This document shows positions 11,204 to 23,185 of a DNA stretch of 64,000 nt, in pieces; the stretch's first letter is position 1, and each line of letters begins with the position of its first letter. Below the pieces are notes generated by a model that had not been told where the DNA came from, ran no database searches, and saw only the letters and a list, made by a program, of their open reading frames with translations. The position numbers and the translations under genes were made by a program. The DNA comes from Chaetomium olivaceum (lineage: Eukaryota > Ascomycota > Sordariomycetes > Sordariales > Chaetomiaceae): contig JAYWVB010000035.1 of NCBI GenBank assembly GCA_039881045.1, positions 124,001-188,000 of the forward strand. Direction: 5' to 3'.

Positions 11204-12281
11204 CTACTTGTCCATCTGCTCCGGGCTATCCTGGAAATCCGCGTACTTGAACTCGTACATGATATCCGTCCGCATGGTGTACTTGATCCCAGCCAGCACA
11301 TCGTCCCCTGAGTGTAGCAGCCTTCTGTGCTGAAAGATGAGCACCCGCCCTGCCTTTGGGTTGACGTCGATCCTCCTCTTCTCGTCGTTTGAAAAGAAGG
11401 TGGTCGCACCCCCAACCAGATCCGCCCCCTCCACCTCGGCCTTGGAATCGTTCAGATACAGGTGGATGGTGAACATGGTCCGGATGGTCCTCGCCGGGTC
11501 ACTCGTATCAGAATACGGCGCGTCGCAGTGCGCTATCATGGGAGTTAGTCAGTCAGTCAGTCCTCGCACACTGCAGAGAAGAAACATTATCTCCCTCTCC
11601 TTACCATCGCCATTTAAAAAAGGAGAGAAGAAGAGAGGAAAAAAACTCACGCTTAAAAAACCCGCCCTTCCCATACCTCAAAAACCGCATCCTCTCATTC
11701 ACCCTCAAAAACACCCACCTCCCGCCCTCCCACCTACTCCCCTCCCTAACCGGGCCCACCAACGCCTTTTCATCCGCCCGAATCTCCGCAAACCTCTCCC
11801 CGCCTCCCACCCCTCCCATCCCCTCCACACACCTTCTCCACACCCGATCCACCACCTCCTGACAATCCCACACGATGCGCTCCCCGTTCCGATACCCCTC
11901 CTGCAGCACCTCAAACCCCCCACCCACGTTCACCAGCGCGGGGCCCCAGGGGTCGTCCGGCCCGTTGCGCAGCTCCCCGCCTTTTTCCCCGGGGCCGGGC
12001 ACGCTGGCCTCGGCGAGCTGCAGGAGGGTGGCGCATTCCGAGGACGAGAGCACGTGGTCCAGCACGGTGGCGTAGAGGCCGGCGTATTCGGGCAGCGGGG
12101 TGGTGGGCCAGGGGATGGGCGTCACGGTGATGGGGAGGGTGTCCGGGGAGGGGGTGGTGAGGAAGGTGGGGGGGAGCGGGACGGGGACGGAGGTGTAGTT
12201 GGTTTGGATGGGGGTGTGGTGTTTTTTTGGAGGGGGGGAGGGGAGGATGGGGGTGAGTTTGGATTTGAGGTTGGCGAACAT
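11204..12281 (-). CDS. Prolyl-4-hydroxylase-like 2-oxoglutarate/Fe(II) oxygenase
   Basis: Two exons (minus): 12281-11651 and 11532-11204; intron 11650-11533 (118 bp). Product 319 aa. The splice join gives GFFKPHCDAPYSD with the iron-binding H-x-D; the distal His lies in RRLLHSGDDV and the 2-oxoglutarate-binding basic residue in KYTMRTDIMYE. The block MFTIHLYLND with GGATTFF is also typical of P4H-alpha-like enzymes. There is no signal peptide (the N-terminus is MFANLKSKLTPILPSPPPKK), so it is probably intracellular; substrate unknown. The intron holds a (GACT)n run. Confidence 0.88.
11543..11562. repeat. (AGTC)n short tandem repeat inside an intron
   Basis: Four to five copies of GTCA/AGTC lie just inside the acceptor side of the oxygenase intron. 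Confidence 0.75.
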
Positions 12282-12830
12282 TTTTGGGGGTTGGGTTTGG
12301 TTGGGTTGATGGGTGGATGGTTTGGTAGGTCTGACAGGTGTTTGCCGGTGGTAGTGGTAGTGGTGAACTGGTTGTGGTGAGGAAGGGAGGTCAATATATA
12401 GAGGTGGTGTCAGACAACACGCAGGTCGTTTCGTTGTCCTATCGGCATGTCGTCTAGTTGTGGCAGTGTTGCCTGGGGGAAGTCCTGCTGCTTGGCACCA
12501 ATCGTCCTTCTCGGGCTGAGAGAACCCCTGTCACCTTCAAGACGAGTGTGGACGGTCATCCCTGGAGAGCCGGTTGAGGACAGATTCAATCCGTAATCGT
12601 GACACGATGTTATAAAGTTCTCGACTTCATGTTCGGGTCTGCTCTCAGGCTCTGGCAGCATGTCAGTTCAGAGACCCATAGCAACCGGTCCGGCACCACT
12701 CACACTGTGAGAAATCTGGAAGCCTGAAAGCGCTCACTGCCAGGCAACCCCTCATAATGATTAGGTTGATTCAAGACCCAAGATGTGGTCATGTTTACAT
12801 AAAATGCAATCCAATCAAGGTATCTCATCT
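12282..12830. other. Upstream of the oxygenase gene and 3' side of the ABC1 gene
   Basis: No gene seen. The first 100 bases are T/G-rich (leader of the oxygenase on the minus strand). The remainder has no feature I can name. Confidence 0.55.
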
Positions 12831-14770
12831 CTATGCCATACCGCCCAAGCCAATCCCGTTCTGATACCCAAACGCACGCTTGATGCTAATCCACAGCTCG
12901 AACGCCTCCAGCTTGATGCCCACCCTCACATACCCCAGCCACGCCGCGAACAGCCGAATAGCATTGGGCGGCCAGTACAACGACCCCCGCTTGCTTATTT
13001 CCTCCAGCTGCTCGTAAAACACCGTCCGCATGCAGTACCGCGCGAGAATCAGAAATTGTCGCGCCGGCCCCTGCCGCGTGTGAAGATTCTCGTCCAGACT
13101 CCGCGTAAGGTCGTTCGTCTTGAGAATAAGCAGAATGATGCGCGGCACTTGACCCAGCATCTGTACGAGGTCCACAAGCAGGCCCTCCTGCAGGGCGCCG
13201 CTCATCGTCTGTTGCTCGCTTGCCTCCTTGGGCTTAGTAATAGACGAGCTAACGACGCTGAAGTCGCGGCCCGTGATGGCCGACGCAAACAGCGGGAACT
13301 TGTCCTCGCCGATGCCGGCGACCTCGTTGACGTACTTCTTCATGCGCTCCATGTCGCCGTCGATGACGGCCAGCCACATCTTGGCGTACGAGCGCCGCAG
13401 CGACTGCGGGATGTCCCGGTACAGGCCGTGGTCGTACAGGATCACGTCGAAGTTGGCGCCGCGCCGCCGGGACGGGTTCTTGCGGATTGCGATGTTGCCC
13501 CCGTGCGGGTCGCAGTGCAGTGGCGCGTTGTCGCCAAAAATCATCTCGTTGAATATCCGGGCTAGTGTGGCCGAAACCTCGTCGCGGTCGATCCCGTTCG
13601 CGTCTATGTATTCCAGGTCGTCAAGGCGGCGGCCCGCCTCGCAGGCCATGACGAGGATGCGCCTCTTGGCCCAGATAACCTCCGGGATAACGAGCGGGAG
13701 TTCGGGGATGCGCGAAAAGTGATCCTTGGTGCGCTTCGAGTTCTCCGCCTCGCATTCGAAATTGAGTTCGAGAGGGAGTGACACCTCGATCTCAGAAGAT
13801 AGCCATTCGAGGTCGTATTCGGGGAAGAAGCGCTTGAGAGTCGAAAAGGTGAAGCTAGTGAGCGACATGTCCAACTTCGACCATTGCTGGAGGCTCGGAT
13901 GCTGGACCTTGACAGCCACCTTCTGCCCCGTCTCCTTGATTGTTGCCAGGTGCACTTGTGCCAGCGATGCGGCGCCAATAGGCTCGGTCGAAAACTCGGA
14001 GAAGTAGTCCCACAGCTCACCGCCTGTATCCTTCTTGAACATTTGCTCGATCGACTCAAACGAGGAGACCGGGCACTTGTCTTGGAGGGGTATGAATGTC
14101 GTCGTCCATTCGGGCGGGAGGAGGTAGTTCATGGCGCTCTGGGGCGGTTCTATTAGTGCGAGATCTTAGATAATCAGGCTTCTGGGAACATACAAGGTGC
14201 TGCCCCAGCTTGATGAATATCCCCCCATTTTTCTCGAGCACCTTCAAGGTCCTGTCCGCGCATCGCTTGTGGCAGGCTTTGAGTACGTGTTCCCTCTCGT
14301 CTGTGTCGTCAAGTTTATCCCGCTGGTTGAGTGTTGTTCGGTAGCTGCCATCGTGTTAGGTTTTTTCCCGCTTATGCCACTGGCCGCCAGGACGGTGCTC
14401 ACTCGTTAATGCATAATATAAGGGTCGACGCCACCCTCCCCGACCGCTCCATTCCTTCGTACGTGTTCTTAACATCATCCCCGACCGAGAACAGCATCGC
14501 AGCCGTCCCTCCCCCGGCCGTTGCCAGAAGTACCGCCGTTCGCCGGCGTGACTTCGGCTTTGGTGACGATCCGAACGAGGGTCCTGTGGTGCCATATCGC
14601 CTTGATATCGGTGGTCGGGGTAAGTTGCTGGTTGTCGGTCTGGGGCCCTGGCTGCGACATCGGGCGCAAGTCCAGCCCGCGCCGAGGCGCTTCGTAAAGA
14701 GAGACGAAAAAGTTGGTTTCAGCATCGTGTGCGGTCGACGTCTCTCATTGCAGGTGGTGTTTGACGGCAC
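12831..14770 (-). CDS. Mitochondrial ABC1/ADCK (UbiB) kinase-like protein, Mcp2-like
   Basis: Three exons (minus): 14770-14403, 14344-14194, 14138-12831; introns 58 and 55 bp. Product 608 aa from 14770, or 593 aa from the in-frame ATG at 14725, whose MLKPTFSSLFTKRLGAGW start looks like a mitochondrial presequence. UbiB-family hallmarks: KxGQ motif in GGIFIKLGQHL, the Ala-rich loop PIGAASLAQVH, VAVKVQHP with the catalytic Lys, HCDPHGGNI catalytic loop and YDHGLYR in place of DFG. A membrane segment (RTAVLLATAGGGTAAMLF) follows the presequence. Family members act in coenzyme Q or lipid homeostasis in mitochondria; by sequence this is nearer Mcp2/ADCK1 than Coq8, an inference. Frames and splice sites are clean. 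Confidence 0.85.
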
Positions 14771-15623
14771 TTAAGAAAATCGCATGCATCTCGAGAGGTG
14801 GACGTTGAGGCGAACTTCACAGACTTGGGACTTCGCCGCAGCAGCAACAGCCCCCCTGCCATAAATTTCGAGATTGGCATCGTCGCATTCTAAGATTTTT
14901 GGACCGCGCCTCGGCGCGCCGGGTGAGATCGGACCAGGGGTGGTCAATTAAACCTCTCAAGGGTTGGGGTTACATAATATGTACCCGTGGGTTAGGGTTC
15001 AATACAGGCCGGTCAACACCAACTCTTCCTCATCATCAAAAACGACAGAGGCTTTCAAAACCCAAAGCCAGAATGTCAATTTTTATTATTTTATATTATT
15101 ATTTTATATTTCAAAACAGGCATGTGGCTATATGCGTTTTTGAGCCGGTCCAATCTAAAATAGCTTAGTTGCCGTCGCTTGAGGCCGAGGGTTGAAAAGG
15201 AACCTCGATGCTATCTATAGTCGAGTGCCATCAAAGAGGAGCCTATCGCTCTGGCGATGTGTGGTTCATAAGTGAGGTGACTATACTAAGCATATACAAG
15301 GAACTTCCCGTGCGAAAATTGGTCGTCATTCATGCAGCCATGTGTGCACAGTAGAGGTAGGATGTCAAGAGTCGTTGACGTCAGTGACATCATCTTCCAG
15401 TTGTTCCCTGACAATCCCTTGTAACTAAGTGTAATGGTGTATTTAATGCTGTCTGTTTAATAGCCCAGATCGATTGACCACAGCCTTCCACGTTTCTTTG
15501 ACCATCAACATACCATCACAAAAGATCCCAAGCTTTAGCACATCTACATCTCCAGTCAGTAAGCTGGCCATCTCGAAGAGTCGATCCTTCTAAAACCACC
15601 CATCACTAACCACCCACCTAGAA
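14771..15623. other. Intergenic region upstream of the small hydrophilic protein gene
   Basis: No gene. A short A/T stretch lies at 15075-15115. A palindromic TGACGTCA (15376-15383) sits about 240 bp before the next ATG. Confidence 0.55.
15376..15383. promoter_or_regulatory. CRE-like palindrome (bZIP/Atf1-type site)
   Basis: Perfect TGACGTCA octamer 241 bp upstream of the ATG at 15624, followed closely by TGACATCATC. In fungi such sites bind ATF/CREB bZIP factors in stress-regulated promoters; function here is inference. Confidence 0.5.
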
Positions 15624-15893
15624 ATGTCTGAGTCCAAGACCGACAAGATTGACCGGGTCAAAGCCAACCTACCCCTTCCTGAGCAGCCTCCCGTCCCCGG
15701 AGACATGAAGTCGGCCAATCTAAACACCACATCCAGCACAGGGGTCTCTGCAGGTGACGTCTCGACAGGTGCTGGTGTAACCTCTGGCCTGCGAGAGCCT
15801 GCCTCCAAAGACTCCAACGACATCGACATGAGCGGCATTGGACGCCAGGGAAAGGAGGGCCTAGAGCACCCTCCCAAGGATGCGCGAAGCTGA
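15624..15893 (+). CDS. Small hydrophilic protein conserved in filamentous ascomycetes, function unknown
   Basis: Single exon, 89 aa, starting MSESKTDKIDRVKANLPLPE. It has no membrane segment, Cys or known domain; it is rich in Ser, Gly, Asp and Lys and ends GRQGKEGLEHPPKDARS. The blocks NLPLPEQPP, GDVSTGAGVTSGLREPAS and GRQGKEGLE resemble a family of small unannotated fungal proteins I have seen before, possibly stress- or development-related; that is recall, not proof. The ATG has a good context (CCTAGAAATGTC) and a CRE-like site upstream. It could be intrinsically disordered. Confidence 0.65.
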   Translation: MSESKTDKIDRVKANLPLPEQPPVPGDMKSANLNTTSSTGVSAGDVSTGAGVTSGLREPASKDSNDIDMSGIGRQGKEGLEHPPKDARS

Positions 15894-18049
15894 TTTTCTT
15901 TTCTGGGTCTTGGAACAAGCATAAACTGGAATCATCATGGCGTTGCGATACGATAAACCTACCATTTCAAGCTCAAACATCTCTCTCCATAAGCATGATC
16001 GGCGGAAAGTTAGGCTAAAGACCCATGTATGTTTATTAAGCATATGCATGCCTGGTTAGTTCACAAAACTATATACCACCAACCATTCCTTGCAAGTGCC
16101 TTCTGTCCTATTCCCCGTACGTTTAGCTAAGCTTCGAGAAACTTCAGGAAGAAGAGATGCTGAAAATAAACCACCAGAGTAACGCATCGTTGGTCAAAAC
16201 TCCCAAAACGCTCACCGGCTACCTGCCGTTGAAGCTGTGTTGGAATCGCTGCACAGCGGAGGACCACCGCCGGTTGGTACCGTTTGGCCGACCGTTGAGT
16301 GGGCAGTGGGCCTGGTTGGCAATTAAAAATCTAGATCTAATATATATAGCACCTCTTCTTGTTCTAATGCATCCTGCCCTGAGTGCTTTGGTGGTGCCAT
16401 CAAAACAAATTTCCGACTTGTGAAGCTGTCGAGGCCTTTCTCGCTGGTTTGATTCCCTTTTATTTCACTACACACCCAAATCCAGATAGCCTCCCAGCAT
16501 ATAACCATAGGATCTTCAGCCAACAACATATCATTAGCATCCTGTGCAATCCAGCCTTACATTGTTGTCCTATGTGCTGACTGTGCACGGTCCACATGCC
16601 ATCGCCCCCTGAACGAAAAAAGGGGAAAGTAAACAATGAGCTGGGCAACACAATTCAGGGGTGTGAATGGGAAGCACCTTGTGCAGTCTTGGATGTTAAC
16701 GTTTAATAACAGATCTACTACATTGAGAATGGTGTCTCTAAAGAAACCCCATATAACTATCAAAGCCCAGCCTATGTATATACTTCCATTACAGGCCTAC
16801 GAGCTTGTAAAGTGAACCTGTGTCCCATTAGATGTTTTTTGAGCATGCTGCTGGTCTTGAAGGAGGAAGTATCGCAACAGCTTTGGTGGTGTTTTCTTTG
16901 GAGTTGCAGGGCCAACATCACATACGTTCTGATGTCCAGTCACACAATCTCTCTCACAGGGCACCTCTGCCTAAGACAGACCCGCTTCTCATCACTGTGC
17001 ATGTTTCCCTTCTCTTCCTTCGATACTGTCCATCCTAGAGTAGAGGGCTTGAGGGCTCTGCGCCCTAATCTTGAGCAACTGCAACTGCAATTTCACACAT
17101 GCCTCCAGCCCACCAATTCTGAGCACCAGAGGGGCATAAATATCTGCTAAATTTCCTGCTCTGGGAATTTTCCTCTTCCCACCCACCCAACTTTCCAACA
17201 CCAACAAGAGAAGAGAACATCCCGGCTTCAGATCTTTGAGGATCACCACAGCATTGGACTCTACCCCGCAGACCAATTAATTCTTCTTGACTAGCACTCG
17301 GCAAGCTTTGGCGCAGGTTGAATCAATTTCTTCCTGTTCCTTCGCCTGTGTTGGTCGAGTTGATCTTGCAGAGGCATCAGCAAAAGTGTGTTGGTTGCCC
17401 TCGATATCCGCATCTCGTGTCCCTTGAGCACCGACTGACAACGATAACTTTAAAGCATCACCAGTTCTTATTTCTCTTGCTTTCTCTTACTCTCTCTATC
17501 TCTCTACTCCTTCTTTCGGTACCTTCCCTAAGGTATCTCACCAACAGTAAGTGGCATTTTCCGCCCACTGGCAGCCGATGGTCTGCTCCTTCCCTTCCGT
17601 TTCCGACTCCCACTTCCCTTCCATTTTCCATTAAGAGTCGCGCCTTCGGGCAGCCTCAGGCAGCGCACCTTCCCGTTGCGTTACGTGCTCCATCGACTGC
17701 TTGTCCTCTACTTTCAAGCCGTCGTGCCCAGTCTCTTCCTTCTCCATTGCATCTTCCACTCGACCCTCCAACACTATCATCCCGCCATCACACCATTGCA
17801 CTATCGCACCATCGAAAAAGCTCGACCGTTTACCATTCCCTTCCCACCCTCTGACCAGTCTTCAGACCGTTTCTTTTTCCCTTCTCGAGTCTCTTTGGGT
17901 CAGACTCACCTACATCTCACAACACAAGTCACGCAATCAACCAAGTCGGTTGATCTCTTTTTTTCTTTTTTCTTTTTTCCACCTCAAACTCGACTTCGGT
18001 CAACCTCTCGTTCGTCTTACGAAACACGAAATCAAGTCCAACTACCACC
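15894..18049. other. 2.2 kb region without a supported gene; includes pyrimidine-rich leader of the next gene
   Basis: From 17300 to 18049 the + strand is strongly C/T-rich with CT runs (17480-17520) and T runs (17958-17980), as in long fungal 5' leaders. A possible leader-intron donor (AGTAAGTGG) lies at 17549. The rest (15894-17300) has only short ORFs on both strands. Confidence 0.55.
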
Positions 18050-20875
18050 ATGAGCGGCCCTCCGAATCGGAAGCCCGGTCAGGCACCTACAGGCCGATCC
18101 CCTGCTGAGATCGAAGCCGAAATGAAAGATCAGGCCATCCAGCTGGCAATGATGGTGCGACGCTTTGCTCATCTCACCCTTACCTTCCATAGCTTACTGA
18201 TTTCAACAGGCCGATCTGGGCATCGAGCGCGTCGAGGAATTACCCTTGGACGAAGAGTCCAAGGACCGCCCTCGCGGTCAGAATGCACGCCACGCGGCAG
18301 CCAACTCCCGTCGAGGTCCGCCATTGCCTCGAGGCCCACCGGCTCAACCGTCACTACGAGGCGGTAATGGGGTGGCTTGGGGCATGAACCAAGTGTGGCA
18401 AGGTATATTGCTCTTCACGTGAAGGCTCTGGCCACAATGTGTTGATATCTCTCAGACGCTATGGCGGCCAACATCTTCGACGACGATGAAGCTGAGACTG
18501 TCAAGAACTTGGACGACCTCGGCGGCGGGAGACTATATGACAATGCTGCTGCCACTGCTGCCGCCACTGCTGCTGAATGCCAGAGGGCTCGAGTCAGCCA
18601 CATGACGTTGCGTATCCTCGACCAGCGCAAGGCGCGGTTAGTTTTGTGCCCGGTTCTGTTGGTTATTTTTGACGCTGACTCTCTCCAGCTCTGGCAATCA
18701 TGCTGCTGGGAACCCAGCGCCCAACAAGGAAAGCCGTCCTAATCAAGGTCTGGTACAAACTAATCGTAACAACAACCGGGCCGCGTCAACCCCTCATCTC
18801 ATCAGGGAAATAACAATCGGGCGCCGACCCCTTCGGCTAACACGAAGCCCAAGGCCATCAACATCAACCCGAGGCAAAGACTGGCAAAACAGCCGCGTGC
18901 TCAGCCTGTGAAAACTTCGACGGCTGCGCTGCCTATGCCAGCAACAACGACCATCGACCCGGATGCTCCTCTGACTTTCGAGATTGAGAACGTCATCTTG
19001 AAGGTTGCGGTCAACTTCTCTAGCCGGGACATCAACCCGGCGCTGCCTGCATTGATCGTGTTGTCGGCAGCCGCGCCCCCGGAGCTCGGGTTCTTGACTG
19101 TCGTCATCTACAAGAGCAAATATTGCGAGTGGGCAATCTCGGCCTGGTTCGACTATTCCACTGGTGACGACAACCTCCTCAACATTATATTGCAGAGCGA
19201 TGGCGTGCAGCAAGGCTACGGACTTCAGTTTGATAACCACAGCGACATCGTCAAGTTCATCAACACCGTGAGGACGCTCCAGTCCGGAAAACTCCCCAGC
19301 CAGGTTGGCCCTGGTTTGGTGCCTGCTCCGACTGTGATCACGGCACTTCCTACCAATGTGTCCCTTCAGGCCGCGTCCCCTAAGGCTCCAGCTCCGCCCA
19401 ATGTGCCTCCCGCAAATCGTACGGCGGTCGTCCCTACCGCCGTCCCGGAGCCCATCCCTACCGCCGTCTCGGAGCCAACTGCGGGACCCTCCACTCCCAG
19501 TGCCGACAATGCTGACCCATCGTCGCAAGCCTTCCGTGACGCGGCTATTGTCACTTGCCGCACCCTGTTACAGTTCTTTCATCACAGCAGGGCCGCCACC
19601 AATGGCATGACGACAACTGTGGGAGACATGGACCAGACAGCCGCGGGGATCCGGGAGGCGGTCCTGCAACACACCGTGGATACTGCGAGGGCTGAAGGGG
19701 TCAGCGAACAAAAGGTTCAAATGATCACGGACGCGATCAACGAATATTTTACTTCCCTGTTGGCCGGCCGAGAAACAGAGCGGGCACCCACCAACTCCCG
19801 TCCCATCTACTCGATTGAATTCCTGATGTCGAGGAGGGATGCTGCCGTCAGCCCCCCAAGGTCTATGGCTAACATTCCACACCTGCCACTACCAGGATCC
19901 TCGTCTCAAAACCGCGCCGCCTCTCACAAGAAGGCGGCCGTTGACCTGTCTCAAGTCTCAAAGTCTGCAAATGCCATGCAATGGGTCCTCAGCGAAGACG
20001 CACCCAAGAAGCCGGAAACATCCAACTCGGGGTCTAATACGACCCCCACAGCCCCTACAACTGCTCAAGCCACTGCCACAAACGTGGTCGGTTTTGGTGG
20101 CACACCGGACATGGGTCTCCAGAACTCGCGCTGGGCATCTGGCACTCAAGAACTCAAGCACGCAAACTTCTTCACGGGCCCAAGGTACGAGAAAGCGTGG
20201 TCCAAGAGGAGCTTTCTTGAGGATCTTGCTCAGCTCGATCCGCAGGCGGAGGTGACTGCAGGAACTGAAGACATAATGGACTACTTCTTCCCGCTCCCAG
20301 ATGCGGGCAGGGCTCAGCCTGGTTCTCAGGAGTCTGATGTCGACGGTAACCGGGTATCCACCGGCTCGGCGATGAAGGATTTGAGCGTTGACATGTCTCG
20401 TCTGACAATTCAGTCGCCGACGGCACCCAGGATACAGTCGTCGAGGTTGGCTGCTTCTGCAGAGACGGCAGGGTATGCCGCCCGACAGTATCAGGAGCCC
20501 TTCACACAGCCCACATCCACGGGTTCAACTCTATCGGCGTCGTATCCTGAGGCCCAGGCTACGTCACGCCCTTCCACCGGGGCAACTAGGCCCACGCCGA
20601 CGGCCTCGAGCCTGTCACAGGTCTCTACTGCGGCCCAGGTCTCAAATGGGCTGCGTCCCTCGCCCATGGTGGCTCAAACGGCTCCTTTGACTCCAACGGA
20701 ACCTCCCAGGTCGGCACCTACGCAGTCACCGCCGGCTGTGTCGGCGCAACCGCCCGCAGCTCCGGCAGCGCAACCTAAAGTGCGCGGCCTTGCCGCATCT
20801 AGGCATTCCGATGGAACTGGGCCGTCCAGCTCGGGGAATTTTGACTTCTACCTCCCCGACTCTGCGCGTCGGTAA
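18050..20875 (+). CDS. Large, mostly disordered protein with one conserved globular region; function unknown
   Basis: Five exons: 18050-18154, 18210-18402, 18456-18636, 18689-18752, 18806-20875 (870 aa); introns 52-55 bp. Phase at the fourth intron requires donor GTACAA at 18753, giving NQGL joined to GNNNRAPTP. Residues about 1-100 are charged (SPAEIEAEMKDQAIQLAMM, ERVEELPLDEESKDRPRG). A globular region at about 215-320 (TFEIENVILKVAVNF to HSDIVKFINTVRTLQSG) has alternating strands and a final helix, reminiscent of a PH/EVH1-like fold, but I cannot assign it. The rest is Pro/Ser/Thr/Ala-rich; it ends DFYLPDSARR. No catalytic motif seen. Confidence 0.75.
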
Positions 20876-21503
20876 CGGGTGACCGGTCGTCCGGGCGCTA
20901 CTCTTTGCAGTGCCACAGTTCGGGGATGAACATCATCCGAGCATAATGCATCTGCCCTTCCGAGATAAATGTCTCGGAAATACAGGAAGCTTTTCGGAAT
21001 ATACGAGACATGTATATTAGGAATCTCGGTGCCTCGTTTTCACGGTCTCACAACAATCTGGCATGATACCAATACGGAGGTTGCTTTGCCTTTGTGTTGA
21101 CTCTCTCGCCATCTTCGGTTCATCTCTTTCGGTTGTTCTTTCGGTTTTCGTTCGGTTCTTCTTTCGGCTTTTCTTTTCGGTTCCCCCGTCTCCCTGGAGT
21201 TATTGGGTTGAGGCGTTTTGGCGTTCGCAGGATGGGCTGGCTTGATTTTGGGTGGCAGCTGACGGCTTCATCGTATTATCGGGGTGTCATCATTGCTGCT
21301 GGTTTGGGGGGGGGGGGGGGGGATCTGGAGCTTCATCAGAAGCATTGTTAGGAGTAGATAAAGTGTGTGTGGCAAGAGGGGACTATTTTGTCTTTGTAGG
21401 TTTAATTTAAAATATGTTTGAGTAAACTGAGCTGCGTATGATGTGATGTGGTTGGCGAGGTCTCGGAAGCGTGATAATTTTCTAACCTACTCTTACCCCT
21501 ACC
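20876..21503. other. Convergent intergenic region with a 17-base G run
   Basis: 3' flanks of the disordered-protein gene and the P-loop kinase gene. It has T/C-rich stretches with repeated TTTCGG (21115-21185) and a G17 homopolymer at 21306-21322. Confidence 0.7.
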
Positions 21504-22676
21504 CTACCCCTCCAGAGCCCACCCCCCATCCTCCTTACTTTCCACCACCTCGTCCACTGCCTCCCGTTGCAGCAGCCGCGTCACCTCGGCCCCGTTGGGC
21601 AGGTCGTTCTCTACGGCGCGCTTGTCGCCCTCGGCCAGTGTGGCGGTGAGACCGGCTGCGACGTGCCGCGCCGCGAGGCGGGTGCGTGCGAGGGGGCGGG
21701 GCACGGAGACGAAGATTTTCAGGGAGAAGAGCGGGTGAGCGTGGGACCAGGGTGGGTGCGGGAGGAGGAGGTCTATTGTCATATCTCAGTAATGGAAAAC
21801 GAGAGGGGAGTTTGGTGCGTACTTGTGTTTGGGAGGCGGGATAGGAGGGTCAAGAAAGGGGAAGGGAGGGAGGTAGGAGGCTCAAGCAAAGGGGAAAGGG
21901 GAAGGGAGGTAGGAGGCCCAAACAAAGGGGGATGGAGGGAGATAGAATGGCTCACAGTTCCCCTCCAGCACGACGATCCGATGCGTCGGCTCTATGGCAA
22001 TATCGTTCTCCTTGGGGTCCTTGGTGGCGTGGTCGAAGGAAGGGGCGAAGACGGTGGTGGAGTCGGTGGTCAGTGGCTCTTTTTTGAGGCGCTGCACTAG
22101 CTGCACGAAGCCTTCGCCGTCGAAGGTGAATTCGGCTCCGCGCCGGGCGTGGGCTGTGGCTGGGTCGGGCATGGCGTCTAGCTGGGCGCGCGAGAGGTGG
22201 TAGCCGTCCATGGGCACGAAGGCGGCGATGGGGGGTGGTGGGGGACTGGGATTGGGATTGGGATTGGAATTGGGCTGCTGCGTGTCGGGCGTTTAGGGCC
22301 GCGGTGAGGCGCTTGGAGAGGGTGGTTTTGCCTGGAAAGGGGGGGTGGGTCGTCAGTGAGAGTTGTGGTGGTGTTGGTGGATGGGGGTAGGGGGAAGTAC
22401 CGGAACCAGGGATGCCGGCGATGGCGATGACTGTGAGGAGGAGTTAGCAACTCTTTACATGGTATGATCAATATATCCTGAGTATGGTATGTACATCCAG
22501 AGCAGTCTGTCACTGAACTCGCTTCCTGCTCACCCAACCCGGCCTTCACAAGACCAGGATATGCCGCACACTATAAGGCATAGCTATGGGGTTGACTTAC
22601 GGAATCGTGTGTCACTAGGGGTTTCTAGAAACTTATTCCAGGCCTTGTCGAGAAGTCGGTTCAGTACGTCGTCCAT
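21504..22676 (-). CDS. P-loop kinase of the uridine kinase/phosphoribulokinase family (Yfh7-like), one frame break
   Basis: Exons (minus): 22676-22601, 22430-22401, 22331-21956, 21784-21504; introns 170, 69 and 171 bp. With one base removed the product is 253 aa. The Walker A motif is assembled across introns: AIAGIPGSG joined to KTTLSKRL. Downstream are FVPMDGYHLSRAQLDAM (substrate-binding loop of this family), HARRGAEFTFDGEGF, IVVLEGNYM and ARHVAAGL. Between SKRLTAALNARHAAAQF and FVPMDG the frame shifts by one; removing one G from the runs at 22230-22244 restores it, and no GT-AG intron can do so. The family phosphorylates nucleosides or related small molecules; the substrate of this fungal subgroup is not established. 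Confidence 0.75.
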
Positions 22677-23185
22677 GGCGGCCAATGCTAAGTTTGACTG
22701 AAGGTACAGGTGGTGAGTTGATCTATAGATAGTATTAACCCTGAAGGATGTAGTCGCCGTTTCCAGTGACCAAACTCGGTAACCCGAAGCGTGAAGGTTT
22801 AAAAGAATATAAGTTCGCAAACTAGGTAGGTAACTTGTTCAGCTGTAAACAAATGCGGAGCGGAGATGGAGAACTGCCGGAGGCGGAGGTGCCTATCGCG
22901 GCACGGCCCCCCGATTTTGGCTCCGCACGGCGGCCGAGTCATCAAAGCCGAACTTGATCACTTGAATACAACACACACCACACTTTTAGCATAGTTACCC
23001 CATAAAATATTTACGTATTTGGGTACTACACAAACAAATAACCCATCATAAATTTTAAAGGGGCAAGCCTGAGTAGAGTATTCCCATCTCATTTAGCATA
23101 TTTTTCACACCTCAACTCAGTGAAACCAGAAATCTCAGTCTCACAACCCCCACACGGCACAACCACAAACGACTCACTCGGCATC
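22677..23185. other. Divergent promoter between the P-loop kinase and a helical-repeat protein
   Basis: No gene. A/T-rich around 22985-23060 (ATAAAATATTTACG, CATAAATTTTAAAG), possibly the core promoter for the + strand gene. Confidence 0.5.
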
